DNA of 64,000 nt. Source: Pseudomonas sp. GD04019. GTDB lineage: Bacteria; Pseudomonadota; Gammaproteobacteria; Pseudomonadales; Pseudomonadaceae. The stretch is from positions 162,151 to 226,150 of the forward strand of contig NZ_JAOEEA010000010.1 in NCBI RefSeq assembly GCF_029837695.1. Reading direction: 5' to 3'. This document shows, piece after piece, positions 35,062 to 42,829 of this stretch. Numbering within the stretch: position 1 is the first letter of the stretch; every line of letters begins with the position of its first letter. A program made the position numbers and the translations under genes. Below the pieces are notes generated by a model. It ran no database searches. It worked only from the letters and a program-made list of their open reading frames with translations, and was not told the DNA's origin.

Positions 35062-37449
35062 TCAGTGGGCGAACAGCGAGCCACCTTTCTTGCCGGCCAG
35101 CTTCTCCGGCTTGATCAGGAAGCGCGCCAGGGCCGGCAGCAGCCATAGGGCACCGAACATGTTCCACAGCAGCATGAAGGTCAGCATCAGACCCATGTCG
35201 GCCTGGAACTTGATCGCCGAGAAGATCCAGGTGACCACGCCGATGGCCAGGCACAGACCGGTGAACAGCACGGCCTTACCGGTGGAGCGCAGGGTCTGGT
35301 AGTAGGCTTCCTGCAGCGGCATGCCGGCGCGCAGGAAGCTCTCCAGGCGACTGTAGATATAGATGCCGTAGTCGACACCGATACCCACGCCGAGCGCGAT
35401 CACAGGCAGGGTCGCCACCTTCACGCCGATGCCCAGCCAGGCCATCAGGGCGTTACCCAGGATGGAGGTAAGGATCAGCGGCAGGATGATGCACAGCATG
35501 GCGCCGAAGGAGCGGAAGGTGATCAGGCACATCACCGCCACGCAGATGTACACCAGCACCAGGATCTTCAGCTCGGAGGTGGCGATCACCTCGTTGGTGG
35601 CGGCCTCGATACCGGCGTTACCGGCAGCCAGCAGGAACTGCAGATCGTCCTTGTTGTTCTCCTTGGCGAACTCTTCCACCACGCCAACGGCACGCTTGAG
35701 CGTTGCAGCCTTGTGGTCGTTGAGGAACACCAGCACCGGCGCCAGCGAGCAGTCGGCGTTGTACAGGCCGTCCGCACGGGCGATGGAGTTGTTGAGGATG
35801 TCCGGGTTGCGCGACAGGGTCTCCCACTTGAGGCTGCCCTCGTTCATGCCCTTGATCACCTGCTTGGACACGCTGACCATGGAGATGGCCGACTGCACGC
35901 CCTCGGTGTTCTCCAGCTGCCACATCAGTTGATCGATCGGCGCCAGGGTCTGGTGCGTGGAGCAACCTTCGTTCGGCGTCTTGACCATCACCACCAGCAC
36001 GTCGGAGCTGGTCGAGTAGTTGCTGATGATGAAGTCGTTGTCCTTGTTGTAGCGCGAGTCCGGACGCAGCTCCGGCGCACCCTGGTCGAGGTCACCGATC
36101 TGCAGGTGAGCCTTCTGGTACCAGAAGGACGCCACGCCGGCGGACAGGGCGATGACCACCGAAATCGGCGCCACCACCGGATGGGCGAAGTTGGACAGCA
36201 GGCGCCAGAACGGCTGATCGCAGTTGGCCTCGCGCTTGCTGCGCTCGACGGCCTTCTTGCTGATGCCGATGTAGGAAATCGCTACCGGCAGCAGGATCAG
36301 GTTGGTGAACACGATCACGCCAACACCGATGGAGGCACCGATGGCCAGCTCGCGGATCACGCCGATGTCGATGATCAGCAGGGTGATGAAGCCGACGGCA
36401 TCCACCAGGATGGCAATCATGCCCGGCAGGAACAGCTGACGGAAGGTACGGCGCGCCGCGGTCAGGGCGTTGTCGGCGTCGCTCGACTGCAAGGCGATAC
36501 CGTTGATCTTCTGCACCCCGTGGGAGATGCCGATGGCGAAGATCAGGAACGGCACCAGCATCGAGTACGGGTCGAGGCCGAAACCGGCGAGGTTCATCAG
36601 GCCCAGCTGCCAGACCACCGCGATGAGGGTGGTGGAGACCACCGAGATGGTCGAGCGAATGCACCAGCTGAACCAGTACAGCAGCACCAGGGTGATGACC
36701 AGGGCGATGCCGAAGAAGGCCACCACCATGATCAGACCATCGATCAGGTCACCGACCTTCTTGGCGAAGCCGACGATGTGCACCTGCACATTGGGATTCT
36801 GTGCCTGGTACTTGTCGCGGATCTTCTCTTCCAGCTCGTGGGAGAACTGGCGATAGTCCAGCTTGAGCAGCTTGCTCTGATCCTTCGGGTCCGGGTACTG
36901 CTCGAGCAGTGGCACATCGACGATGCTGGACTTGAAGTTGTTGGCCACCAGACGGCCGACCTGGCCGGACTTCAGCACGTTGCCACGCAGCTCACCGAGG
37001 CTCTGCGCGGAGCCGTCGTAGGTCTGCGGAATCACTTCGCCGCCGTCAAAGCCCTCTTCGGTCACTTCGGTCCAGCGCACGCTGGGGCTCCACAGCGACT
37101 TCAGACCGGAACGGTCGACGCCGGGGATGTAGAACACCTCGTCGTGGATCTGGCGCAGGGTCTCCATGTACTCCTTGGAGAAGATGTCGCCATCCTTCGC
37201 CTCCACGGAGATACGCACGGTGTTGCCCAGGTTGGCCAGGTCATTGCGGTGCTCGAGCATCTTCTCGATGAAGGGATGCTCCAGCGGGATCATCTTCTCG
37301 AAGCTGGTCGAGGGACGGATGTGCGAGGCCTGCCACAGCAGCAGCATGGTGATCACCGTGCACAGCGCGATCACGATGGGCCGGTTGTTGAAGATCAGGC
37401 GCTCGAGGAAGGTCGCCTTGTCCTGGTGATGGCTACTCATGGAACTCAT
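35062..37449 (-). CDS. RND-superfamily (MMPL-type) membrane exporter
   Basis: 795 residues with two repeats of one helix, a large periplasmic loop and five helices, the MMPL/HpnN-like half-size RND plan. Second-repeat motif GVGIGVDYGIYIYSRL is the RND signature in TM4-like position, and IGISHGVQKINGIA its first-repeat equivalent. It is the last gene of a pair with the YCF48-like protein (18-bp gap) near DUF1329 and DUF1302 genes. This set is often found together with genes for hydrophobic substrates such as sterols, terpenoids or long-chain lipids (from memory). Transport of such a lipid across the envelope is the likely job. Confidence 0.87.
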   Translation of the reverse strand: MSSMSSHHQDKATFLERLIFNNRPIVIALCTVITMLLLWQASHIRPSTSFEKMIPLEHPFIEKMLEHRNDLANLGNTVRISVEAKDGDIFSKEYMETLRQIHDEVFYIPGVDRSGLKSLWSPSVRWTEVTEEGFDGGEVIPQTYDGSAQSLGELRGNVLKSGQVGRLVANNFKSSIVDVPLLEQYPDPKDQSKLLKLDYRQFSHELEEKIRDKYQAQNPNVQVHIVGFAKKVGDLIDGLIMVVAFFGIALVITLVLLYWFSWCIRSTISVVSTTLIAVVWQLGLMNLAGFGLDPYSMLVPFLIFAIGISHGVQKINGIALQSSDADNALTAARRTFRQLFLPGMIAILVDAVGFITLLIIDIGVIRELAIGASIGVGVIVFTNLILLPVAISYIGISKKAVERSKREANCDQPFWRLLSNFAHPVVAPISVVIALSAGVASFWYQKAHLQIGDLDQGAPELRPDSRYNKDNDFIISNYSTSSDVLVVMVKTPNEGCSTHQTLAPIDQLMWQLENTEGVQSAISMVSVSKQVIKGMNEGSLKWETLSRNPDILNNSIARADGLYNADCSLAPVLVFLNDHKAATLKRAVGVVEEFAKENNKDDLQFLLAAGNAGIEAATNEVIATSELKILVLVYICVAVMCLITFRSFGAMLCIILPLILTSILGNALMAWLGIGVKVATLPVIALGVGIGVDYGIYIYSRLESFLRAGMPLQEAYYQTLRSTGKAVLFTGLCLAIGVVTWIFSAIKFQADMGLMLTFMLLWNMFGALWLLPALARFLIKPEKLAGKKGGSLFAH

Positions 37450-37467
37450 ATGCTCATTCGCCCCGGA

Positions 37468-38547
37468 TTATTGTTTTTGGCCTGGCTCGGCGCCAGTCGG
37501 AGAAGCGATCTGCACGCCGCCCTGCCCCACCAGGACCAGGTTGCCTGCCGCGTCGTCGGTGGCACCGGCCAGGGAGGCACGGTCCGGACGATTGACCACG
37601 GTGAAGGTGCGCCCGGAGTCCTTGCTGGTCAGGACGCTGCCGCCATGGCCGACGATGACCACGGTGCCGTCCTTGAGCAGGCTGGCGTTGGCCAGACCGA
37701 ATTCCAGCGGGCCGCTGTCAGAGAGCAGTTTGACCTGCTGCCAGGTGGCGCCGAAATCGGTGGAGCGGAACAGGTTGCCGCGCAGGCCATAGGCCAGAAC
37801 GGTGTTGGCGCTGGCGGTGCCGATGGCGCCGAACAGGGTGCCTTCATACGGACCCTTGACCTTTTCCCAGGTCTGGCCCCAGTCGGCGGAGCGGAACATG
37901 CTGCCCGCCTCGCCCACCGCGAACAGGCCGGCGTCCTTCACGGCGGTGATGCCGTTGAGGTGGTAGCCGTCCTCGTTGTCCATGCGGTCGCTGACGTCGT
38001 TCCAAGTCTTGCCGCCGTCGGTAGTTTCCAGCAGCGCGCCATAGGCGCCGACTGCATAACCGGTGCTGGCGTCACGGAACCAGACGTCCAGCAACGGTGC
38101 TTCGCGCTGCAGGTCTTCGAACTGCAGATCCCAGTTGGCGCCGCCGTCGTCGGTGGCGAGGATCTGCGCGTCATGGCCGACGGCCCAGCCATGCTTGTCG
38201 TCGGCGAAGTACACCGCGGTCAGCAGCTGGCGGCTCGGCACACGAGCCTGGACCCAGTTGCGCCCGGCGTCTTCGGAAAACAGGATGTGGCCACGATCGC
38301 CAACGGCGACCAGGCGCTTGCCGGCGTGGGTCACGTCGAGCAGCAGGCTGGTGACGGCCTGGGGCGATTCGATGGAAAGGACGGCGGCTGCGTCCGCGGC
38401 CTGCAGAGGCAGGGGCGCGGCGAATGCCAGAACGGAACATACGCTGAGCAGCGACAGCGCTTTCGCCAGCGGCGAGTGATGACGGGCCGGGGCCTGGACG
38501 GAAGTCAGACAACCGGAGCGGGTGCGCCGCACGACGGGCTCACGCAT
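37468..38547 (-). CDS. YCF48/BNR-repeat periplasmic protein
   Basis: 359 residues from ATG 38547 (AAGGGGGA upstream), with an N-terminal signal (ALSLLSVCSVLAFAAPLPLQA). Repeated blades of the type D-x-G-x-x-W/F (SEDAGRNWVQ, TDDGGANWDL, TTDGGKTWND, SADWGQTWEK, STDFGATWQQ, SKDSGRTFTV) make a beta-propeller. The fold is shared with photosystem II assembly factor YCF48, but in non-photosynthetic bacteria it accompanies RND exporters. It probably assists the downstream RND protein in the periplasm. Confidence 0.85.
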   Translation of the reverse strand: MREPVVRRTRSGCLTSVQAPARHHSPLAKALSLLSVCSVLAFAAPLPLQAADAAAVLSIESPQAVTSLLLDVTHAGKRLVAVGDRGHILFSEDAGRNWVQARVPSRQLLTAVYFADDKHGWAVGHDAQILATDDGGANWDLQFEDLQREAPLLDVWFRDASTGYAVGAYGALLETTDGGKTWNDVSDRMDNEDGYHLNGITAVKDAGLFAVGEAGSMFRSADWGQTWEKVKGPYEGTLFGAIGTASANTVLAYGLRGNLFRSTDFGATWQQVKLLSDSGPLEFGLANASLLKDGTVVIVGHGGSVLTSKDSGRTFTVVNRPDRASLAGATDDAAGNLVLVGQGGVQIASPTGAEPGQKQ

Positions 38548-38687
38548 ATATTTCCCCCTTTATTCTTATAGGTGGGTTCATTGCCTTTTATCAGGCGGAC
38601 TCATGCTATACGGCTTTGGAAAAACCTGACAATCGGCGTGACGTTATGTTTTGTTAAGCGCCGAATCGCCGAGAATCGCCACAGAGT

Positions 38688-38717
38688 AAAAGGCCGCCCG
38701 CACTCTAGCGGCCTTTT
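38688..38717 (-). terminator. Terminator downstream of the DUF1329 genes
   Basis: AAAAGGCCGC and GCGGCCTTTT form 10-bp perfect arms around ten bases. On the minus strand it lies just after the DUF1329 remnant, ending transcription before the YCF48-like gene. Confidence 0.8.
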
Positions 38718-38737
38718 GCCTTCACGTCTCTGCCAAC

Positions 38738-39018
38738 TCAGCGAGCCCCGACTCGGCACAGGGTTGCCAGCGAGAAGCGGTTGGACTCGGGTAACGGCTG
38801 GCTGAAGCCCAGCAGCTTCCACTCATAGCGGGCCGGCGCGCCGTTGCACATGTCCTTGTCAGCGGTTCGTAGGCCACATTGAGCCCGGCACTGGCCGGCG
38901 ACGTAGCCCAACCTGACGAGCAGCCCCATCCGATCCAGCGCCTCATGCACCAGCAGCGCAGCGCCGGCCATGCAGAAGACCGAGAGATCCGAAACATTCA
39001 GAAAGGCCAGACAGAAAA
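38738..39018 (-). pseudogene. Remnant of a second DUF1329 gene
   Basis: About 90 codons on the minus strand clearly match an internal piece of the intact DUF1329 protein next door. AALLVHEALDRMG aligns with AALVHETLDQVKE, and GLRTADKDMCNGAPARYEWK, then LLG, aligns with GLRTADDTDMFNGSPDRYEW, then KLLG. The match begins near FLNVSD (YLNFTK in the intact copy), upstream of which the frame has no homology and no start. Nine residues of the PNLAYDTPIAASE segment are lost, and after FSQPLPESNRFSL the copy ends early. It is a truncated, decayed duplicate lying between YCF48 and DUF1329. Confidence 0.78.
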
Positions 39019-39117
39019 ATGTCGACCCGGCCGCAGACCGGGTCGCAAAAGCCACTCGAACGAGCGGTGGGAGTAGAACTGGTGAACGGCGGAGGCAGGC
39101 CTCCGCCTTGCTGCAAC

Positions 39118-40488
39118 TTAGCGAGTGCCGCGGCGACGCAGGGCGGACGGGGTGAACTCGCTCTCGGCCGGAATCGCCTTGCTGAAGTTGGCGGTGGTCG
39201 GCTCTTCGCTGTCCAGGTTCTGCACGTAGTAGCGACGGCTCTGCAGATCGTGGAAGGCCTCCATGGCCGACCAGGTGGTGGGCAGGTCGTAGTAGTTCTT
39301 CAGGTAGGCGATGGACACGCGCCACAGCTCGCCACGGGTGTCGTACTGGTCCACTACCGCGGCCTGCCAGCTGTCCTCGTCGAGGAACAGAGTGCGCTTG
39401 CCGTACACATGGCGGGCGCCCGGCTTCAGCGTGCCTTCCACCACCCAGACGCGATGCAGTTCGTTGCGGGTCAGTTCCGGATTGACGTGACCGACTTTCA
39501 GCACGTCGTCGTATTTCACCCCGGCCGCAGCGATGCGGTAGTTGTTGTAGGGGATGTACATCTCCTTCTTGCCCAGCAGCTTCCACTCGTAGCGATCCGG
39601 CGAGCCGTTGAACATATCGGTGTCGTCGGCGGTGCGCAGGCCCTCGGAAGCGGCGATCGGCGTGTCGTAGGCCAGGTTCGGCGCGCGGCGCACGCGGCGC
39701 TGGCCGGCGGCATAGGCCCAGGCCTGGCGCTGCTCCTTGACCTGGTCGAGGGTCTCGTGGACCAGGGCGGCGCCACCGGCCAGGCGAGCCGGACTCTTGG
39801 TGAAGTTCAGGTAGTAGAACAGGATGTTGTTCAGGTCACCGTAGCTGCCCTTCGGATCGTAGTAGCGGAATAGCGCCTCGACCTCGGACACCACCGGCGA
39901 ATAGGCGCCGGTGCGCTGCACCGCGGCCTCCACCGAGCGGCGGGTGATGTAGGTGCCGCGATAGCGCACGATGTGGTTCCACAGCGCCTCGACACCGTCC
40001 TGCGGGATCGGGAACGGCACGCCGCCATAAGCGTCGGCGAAGCCGTTGCCGCCCTCTACCAGCTTGGCAGTGGTGGCGTTCTTGATGCTGTTGTCGTAGA
40101 TCCACTGCGGCGCCGAGCCCGAGCGACGGCTCTGGTACACCGGCATCTTGAAGGTCTCGGGGTAGGAGTTGAACAGGGCGATCTGGCCCGCGCTCAGCTT
40201 GTCCTTGTACTGGTCCAGATTGGCCTTGGTAATGGTGAACAGCGGCTTGTCGTCCGGGAACGGATCGACGTGATGCTGACCGGAACCCTTGTAGCCAGCG
40301 GGGGCCTGGGTGATACCGCCGGTCCACTCAGGAATGCTGCCATCGGCATTGCCGGCCTTCTCGGCACCGAAGGGGGTGAGCGTGGTACCGAGCTTGGCCG
40401 CATCGGCGGCGGAAACAGCGGCCATGGCGCTGCCGGCGGAAAGCGCGAGAGCGACTGCGGCGCCCATCAGCGTGTGTTTCATCAACAT
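39118..40488 (-). CDS. DUF1329 outer-membrane-associated protein
   Basis: 456 residues from ATG 40488 (CGGAG seven bases upstream). Signal peptide MLMKHTLMGAAVALALSAGS, then AMA. The mature protein has the DUF1329 pattern: AEKAGNADGSIPEWTGGITQ, FTITKANLDQYKDKLSAGQI, YPETFKMPVYQSRRS, and YEWKLLGKKEMYIPYNNY. Family members resemble LolB/LppX-like lipid binders and occur with DUF1302 proteins and RND exporters, suggesting handling of a hydrophobic compound. It is 59 bases downstream of the DUF1302 gene. Confidence 0.88.
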   Translation of the reverse strand: MLMKHTLMGAAVALALSAGSAMAAVSAADAAKLGTTLTPFGAEKAGNADGSIPEWTGGITQAPAGYKGSGQHHVDPFPDDKPLFTITKANLDQYKDKLSAGQIALFNSYPETFKMPVYQSRRSGSAPQWIYDNSIKNATTAKLVEGGNGFADAYGGVPFPIPQDGVEALWNHIVRYRGTYITRRSVEAAVQRTGAYSPVVSEVEALFRYYDPKGSYGDLNNILFYYLNFTKSPARLAGGAALVHETLDQVKEQRQAWAYAAGQRRVRRAPNLAYDTPIAASEGLRTADDTDMFNGSPDRYEWKLLGKKEMYIPYNNYRIAAAGVKYDDVLKVGHVNPELTRNELHRVWVVEGTLKPGARHVYGKRTLFLDEDSWQAAVVDQYDTRGELWRVSIAYLKNYYDLPTTWSAMEAFHDLQSRRYYVQNLDSEEPTTANFSKAIPAESEFTPSALRRRGTR

Positions 40489-40546
40489 GGTGGTTCTCCG
40501 TACTAGCGAGCCGGGCGGCTTGGCCGCCCTGCCCTGTGATTCGGCT

Positions 40547-42487
40547 TCAGAAGGAATACTTGAGGTTGACGCCAAGGTTGTCACGGTCGCGACCGCTGTT
40601 GTTCTGTCCGCCGCCGTAGTACTCGGTGTACTGCACTTCGGCCTCCAGGCTGTTCAGGTAGCTGGCGCGCAGGCCGACCGAGTAGGCCATGGCCCCCTCG
40701 ACGAAGTTGCCGGTCTGATGCGAGTTGCCCTGGAAGTTGTGCTTGAACACGCCAAAGGGCGACAGGTTGACCCCGGCGTACACATCGTTCCAGGTACCGG
40801 ACAGGGCCAGGGTGTAGCCGTACGCGTCGCGGCTGATCTGGTCCTCGTCGTCGTAGTCGGAGACGTAGGCGCCGTTCGGGCGACCGGCGAAGCCACGCCT
40901 GCTGCCGTCATAGGCGGTGTAGGTCAGGCTGCTGGCGCGGGCATGCTCGGAAGCGATCTCGGCCACACCCATCAGCGAGTCGAAGCTGATCGCCGGGCCG
41001 AAGTTATAGATAGTGCCCAGAGAGAGGTTGAACGCTTCGATGCGCTCGTAGTTGTGGAACATCGGACCACGGCACAGCTGCTTGCCGGAGATGTCGGCGC
41101 AGGCCTGGTCGCCGGCAACGTTGCCGTCATAGATGTTGGTCTGGCCAAAGAAGCCCTGGCCCAGCAGATCGCCGAGCAGATCGTTGGTGGCGCTGATCCC
41201 CACCGGCAGGTTCGGCCGGTAGGCAATCTCGCCGAACACCGAGGCCTCGCCGATGGTGGTGTTGAAGCTGAAGCCGTAGACGCGGATGTCTTCCACGTAC
41301 TCACGGCGGGCGACGGCATTGCTGGCGGCGTCCAGGGTCGCCACGGCCGGCGAGAGTGCGGGTCCAAATGGCCCAAGAGCCGCACTTATGGCGTCCAGAT
41401 CGACGCCTTCGTAATGGCTCAGGTCCACCGCGATCTGCGGTTCCTTGGCGTGATAGTTGATGTAGTAGAAACCGAACTCGGTGAGGTTCAGTTCCTCGGC
41501 CACGTAGCGCAGGGCGAAGCCGTACTGGCCATCGTTCTTGGCGTTGATGTCGCTACCGACGTTTGCCACCTTGAATACGTTGTACTGCGGGTCCAGGTAG
41601 GCATTCGGACCGAACGGGCCATTGCCGACCAGACCGGCGCCGAGTGCGCTCTGGTAGCCGGACATCACCACAGGCAACAGCGGGTTGTCGTAGCGGGTGT
41701 AGGCCGTATTGCCGCCCTCGGCGAACAGGTCGGTCTCGGAGAAGAAGGTGCCGGCCGGATCGATGGCCGACTCTTTCCAGTTCCACTGGTAGAAGCTTTC
41801 CAGCGACAGGTTGTCGGTCAGGCCGATGTTGAAGTTGAAGGCCTCCACCGGCACCAGCACTTCCTTCAGCTCGGAGCCCGGCAGACGGAACTTGGCGGCA
41901 TCGATCGGGTTGGTGGTGTTGATGCCACCACGGTAGAAGATGCCCTCGCCCCAGTTGAATACCTGGCGGCCGACCTTGACGGTCAGCGGCATGGTGCCGA
42001 CGTCCCAGTTGCCATAGACATAGGCGTCGAGGATCTCGGCGCTGTTGCCGGCGTTACGGCGGGTCTCGTCGGTGAAGTGGTCGTTGTTCGGGTAGCTTTG
42101 GCTCGGGCGGAAATCGTCGTTGTCGTTGCGCTTGTCCATGATCTGGGTGTCATAGAACGCAGTGCCGCGCACGAACATGCCGTAGTTCTGGTAATTGGCT
42201 TCCAGGTCCGAGGTGATCTTGAACACTTCGGAAACCAGGCCGGTATCGAAGTTACGGTTACCGTCGTTGCCGTTGGTGTCGTCGTTGGTCTTGTCCTGGC
42301 CCTGCACCCGGTACAGCTGGCCGTAGGACAGGGTGGTGTCGAGCGAGCCGGTCACTTCACCATCGACGAAGCTGAACTCGACGGCACTGGCCGGCACGGC
42401 CAGCAGCAGCGGAATGAGCCCGGCGAGGGCGAAACCCGCCTTGGCGGGAGCGAGACAAAGAGACGACTTGCGCAAGGGGATGGCCAT
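40547..42487 (-). CDS. DUF1302 outer-membrane beta-barrel protein
   Basis: 646 residues from ATG 42487, chosen because GGAG stands six bases before it; the ATG at 42499 has none. Signal peptide through LLLAVPASA. The rest is made of alternating amphipathic strands with aromatic girdles and ends in KYSF, a barrel-assembly-type terminal Phe. DUF1302 proteins are barrel-like outer membrane proteins found beside DUF1329. Likely an outer-membrane pore or receptor for the compound moved by the nearby RND protein (inference). Confidence 0.87.
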   Translation of the reverse strand: MAIPLRKSSLCLAPAKAGFALAGLIPLLLAVPASAVEFSFVDGEVTGSLDTTLSYGQLYRVQGQDKTNDDTNGNDGNRNFDTGLVSEVFKITSDLEANYQNYGMFVRGTAFYDTQIMDKRNDNDDFRPSQSYPNNDHFTDETRRNAGNSAEILDAYVYGNWDVGTMPLTVKVGRQVFNWGEGIFYRGGINTTNPIDAAKFRLPGSELKEVLVPVEAFNFNIGLTDNLSLESFYQWNWKESAIDPAGTFFSETDLFAEGGNTAYTRYDNPLLPVVMSGYQSALGAGLVGNGPFGPNAYLDPQYNVFKVANVGSDINAKNDGQYGFALRYVAEELNLTEFGFYYINYHAKEPQIAVDLSHYEGVDLDAISAALGPFGPALSPAVATLDAASNAVARREYVEDIRVYGFSFNTTIGEASVFGEIAYRPNLPVGISATNDLLGDLLGQGFFGQTNIYDGNVAGDQACADISGKQLCRGPMFHNYERIEAFNLSLGTIYNFGPAISFDSLMGVAEIASEHARASSLTYTAYDGSRRGFAGRPNGAYVSDYDDEDQISRDAYGYTLALSGTWNDVYAGVNLSPFGVFKHNFQGNSHQTGNFVEGAMAYSVGLRASYLNSLEAEVQYTEYYGGGQNNSGRDRDNLGVNLKYSF

Positions 42488-42829
42488 CGGCAACTCCATG
42501 GATCGATTGTTCTTGTTATGTCCGACTTACCGGGCGCGCCCGGTCTCGGCCGACGCGGGACCATTCAAGATCGATACCAATAAACCAATTCCACCGAGAG
42601 TTTTTCGATGTCAGGCATGCCAGTCCCCGATATGGCCAATGCCGCCTGCGGATGTCCCAATTTGTCGCCCAGCTGGCGCTATCTAACCTTGTGATTGCGT
42701 TCACCTTTTCGCAACGAAAGCGTCTGGAACGGGGCTTTGGCGACCAGTGAAAACTGACCAGGAGAAAAGGAAACAGTGCGGTAACAACGGATGCTACCGA
42801 GCAAGCGCTCGGTAACATCCGCTTACCGA
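42488..42829. other. Intergenic region with DUF1302 promoter side and pepN 3' end
   Basis: About 340 bp without a supported gene. It should contain the promoter of the DUF1302-DUF1329 operon and the transcription end of pepN, both on the minus strand. Apart from the hairpin at 42788-42821 I see no repeat or RNA gene. Confidence 0.5.
42788..42821 (-). terminator. Long hairpin after pepN
   Basis: CGGATGCTACCGAGC and GCTCGGTAACATCCG pair over 15 positions with one G-U wobble around four bases, nine bases after the pepN stop. Only a weak T stretch (TTGTTA) follows on the minus strand. Confidence 0.65.

Noticed and set aside
35713..38571. A 952-codon open frame on the plus strand across the RND and YCF48 genes, and similar long frames (for example 16339-18768 minus)
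   Set aside because: They are antisense to well-supported genes, low in recognisable domains and of the composition expected when GC-rich codons are read in the wrong frame.
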